DNA from: Desulfobacteraceae bacterium UBA2771
Lineage (GTDB): Bacteria > Desulfobacterota > Desulfobacteria > Desulfobacterales > Desulfosarcinaceae
Direction of reading: 5' to 3'
Length of the DNA: 6,195 nt
Assembly: GCA_002352605.1 (NCBI GenBank)
Contig: DEIP01000126.1
Location: 1-6,195, forward strand
Shown: positions 1 to 5,408 of the stretch, one piece after another
How the letters are laid out: each line of letters begins with the position of its first letter
Position numbering within the stretch: position 1 is the stretch's first letter
Made by a program: the position numbers and the translations under genes
Notes under the pieces: generated by a model
Seen by the model: the letters and a program-made list of their open reading frames with translations, nothing else
Database searches by the model: none
Told to the model about the DNA's origin: nothing

Positions 1-57
1 AGCCGCGCCTTTCTTGAAAAACGAAAACCGCAATTCAAAGGGGCGCTGAAGGAATAA
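1..57 (+). CDS. Enoyl-CoA hydratase/isomerase (crotonase) family protein, C-terminal end only
   Basis: Reading from base 1 in frame 1 gives 18 codons, SRAFLEKRKPQFKGALKE, then a TAA stop at 55-57. The pattern R-A-F-L-E-K-R-K-P-x-F-K-G is the typical last stretch of crotonase-fold enoyl-CoA hydratases and isomerases, which act on CoA thioesters in the cytoplasm in beta-oxidation or aromatic-acid degradation. The catalytic region lies left of the window, so substrate and exact reaction cannot be judged. The call rests on a short tail only; it could be a close crotonase relative such as a dehydratase or a ring hydrolase. An inverted-repeat element begins 6 bp after the stop, and no ordinary terminator is visible before it. 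Confidence 0.72.
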   Translation, partial: SRAFLEKRKPQFKGALKE

Positions 58-63
58 CACAAC

Positions 64-92
64 CTAAGGGTTCGCGAAAAAATAACTTCGCA
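64..92 (+). repeat. Left terminal inverted repeat of the MITE-like element
   Basis: This 29-bp end pairs with 222-250. Mismatches fall at 66, 71, 77 and 90; all other positions are complementary. Starting only 6 bp past the crotonase stop, it would be transcribed with that gene and could form a long stem with the right end. Confidence 0.72.
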
Positions 93-221
93 GAATTGGC
101 GCTCAGATTTGGTCCAGGTTTTGCTGATCCGAGAGAGCAAAACCACAGGAATAGCGAGCTATTTCGAGACTTTTGAGAGTGAGGTATCAGCCAAAGATGG
201 GCTGAAGCTGAGATGCGAAAA

Positions 222-250
222 TGTGAAGTTATTTTTGCGCGAGCCCTAAG
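222..250 (-). repeat. Right terminal inverted repeat of the MITE-like element
   Basis: Reverse complement of this stretch begins CTTAGGGCTCGCGC and matches the left end at 25 of 29 positions. The identity stops abruptly outside 250, which sets the outer boundary. Confidence 0.72.
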
Positions 251-275
251 TCGCCTGAATCATTTCGCTACTTGA

Positions 276-293
276 GCCGGTTTCTCTTCCGGC
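276..293 (+). terminator. Weak stem-loop, possible remnant terminator of the upstream gene
   Basis: GCCGG (276-280) and CCGGC (289-293) form a 5-bp GC stem with an 8-nt pyrimidine-rich loop. The following bases are CTGGCGGATATCTATTTT, so a proper T-run does not directly follow. It may have been the original terminator of the crotonase gene before the MITE-like element separated them, but it is weak as a Rho-independent terminator. Confidence 0.22.
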
Positions 294-315
294 CTGGCGG
301 ATATCTATTTTAATC

Positions 316-330
316 ATAACGGTACGTTAT
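316..330. promoter_or_regulatory. Operator-like inverted repeat ATAACG-GTA-CGTTAT
   Basis: A perfect 6-bp inverted repeat with a 3-nt spacer lies 18 bp upstream of the -35 box of the predicted promoter of the GspA-like gene. It also overlaps a stand-alone TATAAT (328-333) that has no good -35 partner. The size suits a small dimeric regulator, but no regulator gene lies nearby and a motif this short can arise by chance. Confidence 0.25.
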
Positions 331-347
331 AATATTTTGATTTAATT

Positions 348-377
348 TTGACTCCTGGTAAAGTTATTGTGTATGAT
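348..377 (+). promoter_or_regulatory. Predicted sigma-70-type promoter for the GspA-like ATPase gene
   Basis: TTGACT (348-353) and TATGAT (372-377) are separated by 18 bp, each one base from consensus except for the final T of the -35 box. The surroundings are AT-rich. A start of transcription near 384 would give a leader of about 120 nt before the ATG at 507. It is the best-scoring promoter by eye between the MITE-like element and the gene. Confidence 0.55.
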
Positions 378-409
378 AGCCGATCAGTTATTCGGATTAA
401 GAACCTTAT

Positions 410-451
410 AAATAATAAAATCCGGCGCCATCTCTGTGGGTTTTATTATTT
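410..451 (+). promoter_or_regulatory. Leader inverted repeat (perfect AT-rich stem)
   Basis: AATAATAAAA (411-420) and TTTTATTATT (441-450) are perfectly complementary, and A410 also pairs with T451. The stem continues inward through TCC (421-423) with GGG (438-440), one of these being a G-U pair, and leaves a loop of roughly 12-14 nt. It lies between the predicted promoter and the start codon. The shape (A-tract, short GC core, GGG followed by TTTTATTATTT) resembles a weak bidirectional terminator, so attenuation, mRNA stabilisation or termination of an antisense transcript are all possible. It matches no riboswitch class that I recognise. Confidence 0.5.
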
Positions 452-506
452 CCAAAGCCCTGACGGACGCACGATACGATAATCATTAGCGGATAAACGA
501 CAGCAT

Positions 507-2936
507 ATGTATCTCAAGTACTATCATTTAGCATTAAAACCATTCGATTTAAGCCTGAAACCAGGCTTTCTCTGGCTTGGCGAACAGCATGCGGAAGCCT
601 TGGCAACCTTGAACTACGGCATTAAGGATGATCTGGGATTCCTATTGCTGACCGGTGATGTGGGTGCAGGCAAAACGGCCTTGATCCGTCGATTGACCAA
701 CAATCTTGACCGATCAACCATTGTTGCCCATATCACCGACCCGGGGTTGGCCCCCCTCGATTTTTTTAAAATTCTGGCGGAAGAATTCGGTATGGGTTCC
801 GAATTCCACACCAAAGGGGAGTTTTTAATCGCGTTGGAAAAATTCCTCCACCAAGCATACGCGGATAAAAAAAAGGTCCTGTTGATCATCGACGAGGCCC
901 AACGATTAAACAACATCCTATTGGATCAGATACGGGTGCTGTCCAACATCGAACGAAGCGACTGCAAACTGATCAACATCTTTTTTGTCGGTCAACCCGA
1001 ATTTAAAAACATGTTGTTGACCGATAGCAACCGCGCCCTTCATAGCCGAATTGCCGTCAGATATCACATCGAACCGCTGACTGAATCGGAGATTGCGCAA
1101 TACATTGGGCACCGCCTGAAAAAGGCCGGCGCCACCCATAACGTTTTCCAGACGGATGCCGTACATGAAATTTACAAATACACCGGCGGCTATCCCCGCT
1201 CCATTAATATTATCTGCGATCATGCCTTGTTGACGGGTTATTCATCCGGTTTAGAAAAGATCGACGCAACCGTGATCAAGGAATGTGTACAGGAACTTGA
1301 AATTCAGGTCCACATAGAAGCCGGTGAGTCCGATATTCAAAGACCAGCCACCCCCCCGCCGGAAGCACATTCAGCCCCACCGGAAGCACATTCAGCCCCG
1401 CCGCAACGGTCCGCATTCAGGGGATATCCCATACTCATCGGCACATGCATCATCCTGAGTGCCTTCCTGGTTTATCACTTGCTGCGGCCTGCCCCTCGCC
1501 GGCCAACCCAACCGGTGATACAAAATCAATCGGCTGGGGTCGCCGGCCAACCCACGCAGACCTTGTCAGATGGTCGATGGCGGTTGAGTGAGAAAATCGA
1601 ACAGGAGCAAATTCAGGCCTCATCGACGCCGGATACGCCGATTGCCCGAGAGATACCAATGCCCGGGCGATCAACCGATATACGCGAGGATGACGGTGAG
1701 GTAACCACCCCCCAAAAGACGGAAAACCCAGTGGCCCTGCAACCGCTCCCCCCTGCGCCCGAATCGGACATTCAGACGAAAGCGGTCGCCCGGAGTACCG
1801 ACATCGAGAAACCGATCGCCCAAATTGCCGGGGATCAGGACGACCCTGTAAACCGTCAGTCGTCGGTTTCTGAAGCCCAGGCCGCGATTGTGCCGGAAAT
1901 ACCCGCCGATCGCGGTGAGGCCGACGGCAGCGTACCCATACCCGACAAGTCGCTACAGGCGTTGGCCTTGATGTCTGCCGCATTAGCTACCCAACCGGAG
2001 TCACAAGCGGAAAAGGTTGCCAATCAGCAAGTGACGAAACAACGCGCAACCGCGCCGCCCAAAAAGGCCCCCGTCGTCGTCGCACGCCAACCGGAAACGT
2101 CCGCAACCCAGGCCACCCCGCCACCCGCCAACCCATCCGACGGACAAAGGAGCGCAAACAGCGGTTCCGCGCCCGCCAAGGCGGGAAAATCCGTAGCCTT
2201 GGCAGCCGTAATTGCCGATGCCAAACCACGAAAAAAAATAGATAGCGGGGTGGAGCCTATCGGTGTGACCGGTAAACCGGAATTCAACGCACTGAAATCG
2301 GTTAACAATAAAGGCACCAAAACCGCAGTATCGAAAAGCAAGACCAAGACCGTAGCGGTCCTCCCGATGGCCAAAAGGTCATCCGGAACGGTAAATCCGT
2401 ACACTCCAACGCCGGTAAAGAAAAAGACGCCGCCGGCGATCGTTCCATCGCCCCCCCTAGTTAAGCCACCGATCACCGCAAACGCCATGACTCAGCGTCG
2501 ATCTGCGAACGCACCACTTGGGAAAAGCGCGGCGTTGCTTAAGAAAACGGATAGCAACAGCCTGGAAAATCGACTTCGTTGGTTTTTGAAAAGCTATTGC
2601 ATCACCTATTCCGAAAAAAACTTCACGGCGTTCACCAACTTTTTTGTTCCCGGCGCCATGGAAAACGGCGAACCGTTTCAAAGCCTTTTGCCCAAATACA
2701 AAAGGAATTTTGCTTTTATCGAAACCATTCAATATCGAATCGATTTGCTGCAATTTTCATATGATGAAGAGAAAGAAATTGTAAAAATAGACGGAAACTT
2801 TTTTCTGAAATGGTTGTTGCCCGGTAAAAAATGGCGGGAAAACGCGGGTAAGATTTCCATGCACCTCATAGAAAATGGACCCTCTTTTAAGGTCCAACGC
2901 CTTGACTATCACGGTGATCGTCCCAAGAAAGAATAG
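507..2936 (+). CDS. GspA/ExeA/MshM-like membrane-anchored AAA+ ATPase with long linker and NTF2-like C-terminal domain
   Basis: The N-terminus (MYLKYYHLALKPFDLSLKPG) matches the GspA/ExeA/MshM family start, so the ATG at 507 is chosen although its ribosome site is poor (only AGCGGAT, about 12 nt away). Residues 1-265 are an AAA+ ATPase: Walker A GDVGAGKT (50-57), Walker B VLLIIDEAQ (124-132), sensor-1-type FFVGQPEF (159-166) and the sensor-2 region GGYPRSIN (227-234). Residues 307-326 form one hydrophobic transmembrane segment. Residues 327 to about 684 are a low-complexity Pro/Ala/Thr/Ser linker that becomes Lys-rich, presumably in the periplasm. Residues 685-809 form a folded domain (RLRWFLKSYC..., then alternating hydrophobic strands) that resembles NTF2/SnoaL-like or Cds6-type domains. 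ExeA itself is nearer 550 residues and ends in a peptidoglycan-binding domain; family members use ATP to help place secretin or pilus machinery in the envelope. No gsp or pilus genes are adjacent, so the partner is unknown. Confidence 0.85.
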   Translation: MYLKYYHLALKPFDLSLKPGFLWLGEQHAEALATLNYGIKDDLGFLLLTGDVGAGKTALIRRLTNNLDRSTIVAHITDPGLAPLDFFKILAEEFGMGSEFHTKGEFLIALEKFLHQAYADKKKVLLIIDEAQRLNNILLDQIRVLSNIERSDCKLINIFFVGQPEFKNMLLTDSNRALHSRIAVRYHIEPLTESEIAQYIGHRLKKAGATHNVFQTDAVHEIYKYTGGYPRSINIICDHALLTGYSSGLEKIDATVIKECVQELEIQVHIEAGESDIQRPATPPPEAHSAPPEAHSAPPQRSAFRGYPILIGTCIILSAFLVYHLLRPAPRRPTQPVIQNQSAGVAGQPTQTLSDGRWRLSEKIEQEQIQASSTPDTPIAREIPMPGRSTDIREDDGEVTTPQKTENPVALQPLPPAPESDIQTKAVARSTDIEKPIAQIAGDQDDPVNRQSSVSEAQAAIVPEIPADRGEADGSVPIPDKSLQALALMSAALATQPESQAEKVANQQVTKQRATAPPKKAPVVVARQPETSATQATPPPANPSDGQRSANSGSAPAKAGKSVALAAVIADAKPRKKIDSGVEPIGVTGKPEFNALKSVNNKGTKTAVSKSKTKTVAVLPMAKRSSGTVNPYTPTPVKKKTPPAIVPSPPLVKPPITANAMTQRRSANAPLGKSAALLKKTDSNSLENRLRWFLKSYCITYSEKNFTAFTNFFVPGAMENGEPFQSLLPKYKRNFAFIETIQYRIDLLQFSYDEEKEIVKIDGNFFLKWLLPGKKWRENAGKISMHLIENGPSFKVQRLDYHGDRPKKE
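1359..1400 (+). repeat. Two tandem 21-bp units in the ATPase gene (PEAHSAP repeated)
   Basis: The unit CCGGAAGCACATTCAGCCCC plus one variable base occurs at 1359-1379 and again at 1380-1400, differing only at the last position (A or G). It encodes two copies of PEAHSAP just before the transmembrane segment. The near identity at DNA level suggests a recent slippage duplication and a length-variable site. Confidence 0.85.
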
Positions 2937-2980
2937 GCTCAAAACGGATGATCAAACACCCGGGCCGATAAAGGCAGCCT

Positions 2981-4120
2981 TCAAGAAATGGCGTGTTGGT
3001 ATAGTTGAACGAGTTCGCCGGAAGACAGGAGGGCTTTTTTCCTCAAGGATTCGGCCCGGACAGCGGCGAGTAGCCGCGCCGTTTTTTCGGCATCCAGGGT
3101 CACGCCGGCGTTTTGCATGACATGTTTGATCACGGTCGAACCACTATGACGCCCCACCACCAGTTGTCCGCCTTTCCGCCCCAGGATATCGGGAGAAAAG
3201 GGCTGGTAGGTGTCCTGATTCTTAAGCATTCCCGCCGCGTGTATGCCCGATTCGTGACTGAATGCCGCCGCTCCGGTAATGGGACGATCCACCGGAATGG
3301 GTCGATTGGAAATGCGGGAGACGAATCGGCAGATCTTCATCAGTCGGCGCGTATCGACAGCGCTCGAACGATTGCCGATGGTTCTCAGCGCCACAACCAC
3401 CTGTTCCAACGGGGCATTACCGGCCCGTTCACCGATTCCGTTCACCGTGACACTGATTGCGGGAATACCCGCTTCGATGGCGGCAACGGTATTTGCCGTG
3501 GCCATACCCAGATCATTGTGCCCGTGAAATTCAAGGTGCGTTGATCCCGCCTGATGTGTCAATTGCCGGACCATCCTATCTACCTGAGAGGGTCCGACCA
3601 CTCCCACGGTGTCGGCGATGCGCACCCGGTGGGCACCGCAGGCGGCTGCCGTCCGGACGAAGGTGTTGAGAAAGTTCGGATCTGCCCGAAAGGCATCCTG
3701 GGCGCCCACGGACACCATCTCGAACCGCCGCAACGCCGGTGGAACCAGTTCGGTAAGCCGGGAGAGGACCCAGTCTTGGGATTTGTTCATGGCCCGCAGG
3801 AGAATCGGGGAGACCGGGAAACTGATATGCACGCCGCCGGTGCCGCATCCAACTGCCAGGTCGACGTCCGCTTTAAGCGCCCGGCACCAGCTGGTGAGCA
3901 GGCAGGTCGGATTCAGTGCCACCAGCCCATGGATCTCCCGACATGCCGACGGGCCCATGGCCGGTGTGCCCACCTCCAGCTCGTCCACACCGGCGTCGGC
4001 CAGCAGGCGGACGAGAGCGATTTTTTCCTCGATACGGAATGCCACACCAGGTGCCTGCTCGCCATCGCGCAGGGTCGTGTCGATGATACGCACGGGTGTT
4101 TTTAAGGCATTGGATTTCAT
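2981..4120 (-). CDS. nifV: Homocitrate synthase (NifV)
   Basis: The 379-residue protein is a DRE-TIM metallolyase condensing acetyl-CoA with 2-oxoglutarate to (R)-homocitrate, the organic ligand of the nitrogenase FeMo-cofactor. Visible motifs are DTTLRDGEQAPGVAF (14-28, catalytic Arg and metal-binding Asp), FHGHND (198-203, metal-binding His pair), NGIGERAGNAPLEQ (227-240), FSHESGIHAAGMLKN (287-301) and LGRKGGQLVVGRHSG (313-327). Length and the GVAF and ADTVGV signatures fit NifV; a 2-isopropylmalate synthase would be over 500 residues with a regulatory C-terminal domain, which is absent. The ATG has AGGGGG 7 nt upstream. It is the last gene of the mod-GNAT-nifV operon, 52 nt after the GNAT gene, and that context supports nitrogen fixation over lysine or methanogen-type homocitrate use. 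Its stop lies 44 bp from the convergent ATPase gene, and I see no clear terminator in that gap. Confidence 0.92.
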   Translation of the reverse strand: MKSNALKTPVRIIDTTLRDGEQAPGVAFRIEEKIALVRLLADAGVDELEVGTPAMGPSACREIHGLVALNPTCLLTSWCRALKADVDLAVGCGTGGVHISFPVSPILLRAMNKSQDWVLSRLTELVPPALRRFEMVSVGAQDAFRADPNFLNTFVRTAAACGAHRVRIADTVGVVGPSQVDRMVRQLTHQAGSTHLEFHGHNDLGMATANTVAAIEAGIPAISVTVNGIGERAGNAPLEQVVVALRTIGNRSSAVDTRRLMKICRFVSRISNRPIPVDRPITGAAAFSHESGIHAAGMLKNQDTYQPFSPDILGRKGGQLVVGRHSGSTVIKHVMQNAGVTLDAEKTARLLAAVRAESLRKKALLSSGELVQLYQHAIS

Positions 4121-4127
4121 CTGTTTA

Positions 4128-4133
4128 CCCCCT
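4128..4133 (-). promoter_or_regulatory. Ribosome binding site of nifV
   Basis: On the minus strand AGGGGG stands 7 nt before the ATG at 4118-4120. It supports this start and separate translation of nifV from the preceding GNAT gene. Confidence 0.65.
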
Positions 4134-4172
4134 GCATTCGCTGTCCCGGGAATTTCCGGATCCTTTTAAGAT

Positions 4173-4649
4173 TCACTGCAGATCCGTCACACCGACGGTC
4201 CGAAGACAGATCAACCGGGTGGACTGCCAACCCAGTTGATCATAAAAATCCAGGGCGGGTTGATTGCCGCGGTCGGCCAGCAACTGAAGGCGCTTCAGGC
4301 CGCGTTCAGCCGCCCATGAACCGAGTGCGGACATCAGACGCCGGCCGACCCCGCGGTTGCGGCAGTCTTCACGGACCACGACATCTTCCACCAGCCCCAC
4401 GTGTCCGCCCTCGGCGGTGGAGATCAGGATCTGGACCGTTGCCATGGCGATAACCCGGCCGTCGGCTTCCACCACGAGAATACGGCGATGCTTGCCGCAT
4501 CCATCCAGAAAACGTCTCAACCCCCGCCGTTGGCGGTCCGGATCGGGGGAAAAGTCATTTTCAATGGCAAACAGCGCCTGCAGAAGCGAAACCATGGTAT
4601 CCAGGTCTTCCCACGTTGCAGGACGGATCGTCAGCATCTTTGTATCCAT
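4173..4649 (-). CDS. GNAT-family N-acetyltransferase, substrate unknown
   Basis: This 158-residue protein has the GNAT fold. It opens with LTIRPATWEDLDTMVSLL (6-23) and has a central strand pair (ILVVEADGRVIAMATVQILI, 57-76). The acetyl-CoA pyrophosphate loop is VVREDCRNRGVGRRLM (91-106, with R-x-R-G-x-G), and the usual C-terminal NQPALDFYDQLGW (129-141) follows. Such enzymes transfer an acetyl group from acetyl-CoA to an amine on a small molecule or protein; nothing here names the substrate. The start is fixed by a strong AAAGGAG 6 nt upstream, and it lies inside the modC reading frame, overlapping modC's last 89 nt in another frame. Its place between modC and nifV suggests co-expression with molybdate uptake and homocitrate synthesis, but a role in cofactor supply is only inference. 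Confidence 0.87.
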   Translation of the reverse strand: MDTKMLTIRPATWEDLDTMVSLLQALFAIENDFSPDPDRQRRGLRRFLDGCGKHRRILVVEADGRVIAMATVQILISTAEGGHVGLVEDVVVREDCRNRGVGRRLMSALGSWAAERGLKRLQLLADRGNQPALDFYDQLGWQSTRLICLRTVGVTDLQ

Positions 4650-5400
4650 GGGGTTCTCCTTTCATTCGACAGAGGTAATCCGTGACCCAGCGCTGCTTGG
4701 CGTCCGTATCCTCGCGCAAGAAATGTCGGATTTCCACGACCTTCCCGTTGTAATAGGTAACCAGGGTTTCGGCAACCATGGCAATGTCGTCCGCATCGTG
4801 GGTCACCATGATCATGGGAATGCCGAATGTCTCCAATACGCGTGACAACTCCTCGCGCATACACAGCCGCAACGGTTGATCGAGGGCGCTGAATGGCTCG
4901 TCGAGCAGGAGGATGCGCGGTCTGGTGGCCAGGGCGCGGGCCATGGCCGTCCGTTGCTTTTGTCCCCCCGAGAGGACCGTCGGCCGGCATTTCGCCAATT
5001 TGCTCAGACCGAAGCGTTCGAGTAGCCTGTCCACCCGGCGAGCATCCTTTCGGCTCACCCGCCCAAAGCAGGGCCTCAGGCCGAAGGCCACGTTTTCCCG
5101 CACCGTGCGGTGCGGGAAAAGGGCATAATCCTGGAATACATATCCGATGCCGCGACGACGCGACGGGACGTTCACACCGGCCGTGGCGTCGAAAAGTACC
5201 TCACCGTTTACGGCAATACGTCCCGCATCGGGGGAAAGCAGACCGGCGATGGCCTGCAGCGTCAACGTCTTGCCCGATCCCGATGGGCCGAACAGCACCA
5301 ACGCGCGGTTTGTGGCGGTGAATTGCGATCGAAGGTTAAATTCCTCTCCGGCGCTCCGCATCTTTTTGACGATATTGATTTCGAATTCCATTACAATCAT
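4561..5400 (-). CDS. modC: Molybdate ABC transporter ATP-binding protein (ModC), short form
   Basis: This 279-residue cytoplasmic ATPase powers import of the ligand delivered by ModA. It shows Walker A GPSGSGKT (38-45), Q-loop YVFQDYALFPH (87-97), ABC signature LSGGQKQR (143-150), Walker B ILLLDEP (163-169), D-loop SALD (171-174) and switch His201. The N-terminal EINIVKKMRSAGEEFNL and the position after modA indicate ModC rather than another importer ATPase. The C-terminal molbindin (TOBE/Mop) domain of long ModC proteins, near 350 residues, is missing. The start is uncertain: ATG at 5398-5400 or Met4 at 5389-5391, neither with a Shine-Dalgarno sequence, so translation is probably coupled to modA, whose stop is 8 nt upstream. 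The last 30 or so residues (after TDYLCRMKGEP) overlap the GNAT gene and look unconserved in character. Confidence 0.88.
   Translation of the reverse strand: MIVMEFEINIVKKMRSAGEEFNLRSQFTATNRALVLFGPSGSGKTLTLQAIAGLLSPDAGRIAVNGEVLFDATAGVNVPSRRRGIGYVFQDYALFPHRTVRENVAFGLRPCFGRVSRKDARRVDRLLERFGLSKLAKCRPTVLSGGQKQRTAMARALATRPRILLLDEPFSALDQPLRLCMREELSRVLETFGIPMIMVTHDADDIAMVAETLVTYYNGKVVEIRHFLREDTDAKQRWVTDYLCRMKGEPHGYKDADDPSCNVGRPGYHGFASAGAVCH
4656..4662 (-). promoter_or_regulatory. Ribosome binding site of the GNAT gene, inside modC
   Basis: AAAGGAG on the minus strand, 6 nt before the ATG at 4647-4649. It decides the GNAT start and shows that the end of the modC reading frame doubles as translation signal; the modC frame reads it as part of MKGEP. 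A TGA in the GNAT frame (4662-4664) lies immediately before it, so the GNAT protein cannot start further upstream. Confidence 0.8.
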
Positions 5401-5408
5401 GCGAGTCG

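Larger units (their letters stand above)
64..250. mobile_element. MITE-like non-autonomous element with terminal inverted repeats
   Basis: The two ends are inverted repeats: 64-92 (begins CTAAGGGTTCGCG) and the reverse complement of 222-250 (begins CTTAGGGCTCGCG) match at 25 of 29 positions by hand alignment. The shared core AAAAATAACTTC is intact in both. No open reading frame of useful length lies between them, so a transposase would have to act in trans. Inside are a perfect 9-bp stem (117-125 with 136-144, 10-nt loop) and a small hairpin AATAG/CTATT (150-154 with 159-163). CCTAAG occurs directly repeated at 63-68 and 245-250. If the element proper is 68-246 (GGG...CCC), a TAA direct repeat flanks it and could be a short target duplication. 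The transposase family is not assigned. Confidence 0.68.

Noticed and set aside
384..506. Cyclic-di-GMP or other known riboswitch in the leader
   Set aside because: The conserved sequence blocks of the classes I know are not there; only the simple inverted repeat is visible.
1498..1554. 14-bp direct repeat CGCCGGCCAACCCA (1498-1511 and 1541-1554)
   Set aside because: A short repeat within a compositionally biased linker, in frame with Pro/Ala/Gln-rich codons; most likely a by-product of low complexity.
1450..1983. Minus-strand reading frame of 177 codons opposite the ATPase linker
   Set aside because: It lies opposite a GC-rich, low-complexity coding stretch, its translation is rich in Arg, Pro and Ser without any domain pattern, and the plus-strand gene explains the region.
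2024..2488. Minus-strand reading frame of 154 codons opposite the Lys-rich part of the linker
   Set aside because: Its hydrophobic look comes from reading Lys/Pro/Ala codons backwards; there is no recognisable family and it is fully contained in the ATPase gene.
2937..2980. Bidirectional terminator between the convergent genes
   Set aside because: Only AAGGC-A-GCCTT with a 1-nt loop is present, with no T-run on either strand.
2981..4120. Annotation as 2-isopropylmalate synthase (LeuA)
   Set aside because: The protein stops at 379 residues without the LeuA regulatory domain, and its motifs and neighbours fit NifV better.
3554..4169. Plus-strand reading frames of 183 and 186 codons opposite nifV
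   Set aside because: They overlap each other in different frames and are antisense to a gene with all NifV motifs intact; neither translation resembles a known protein.
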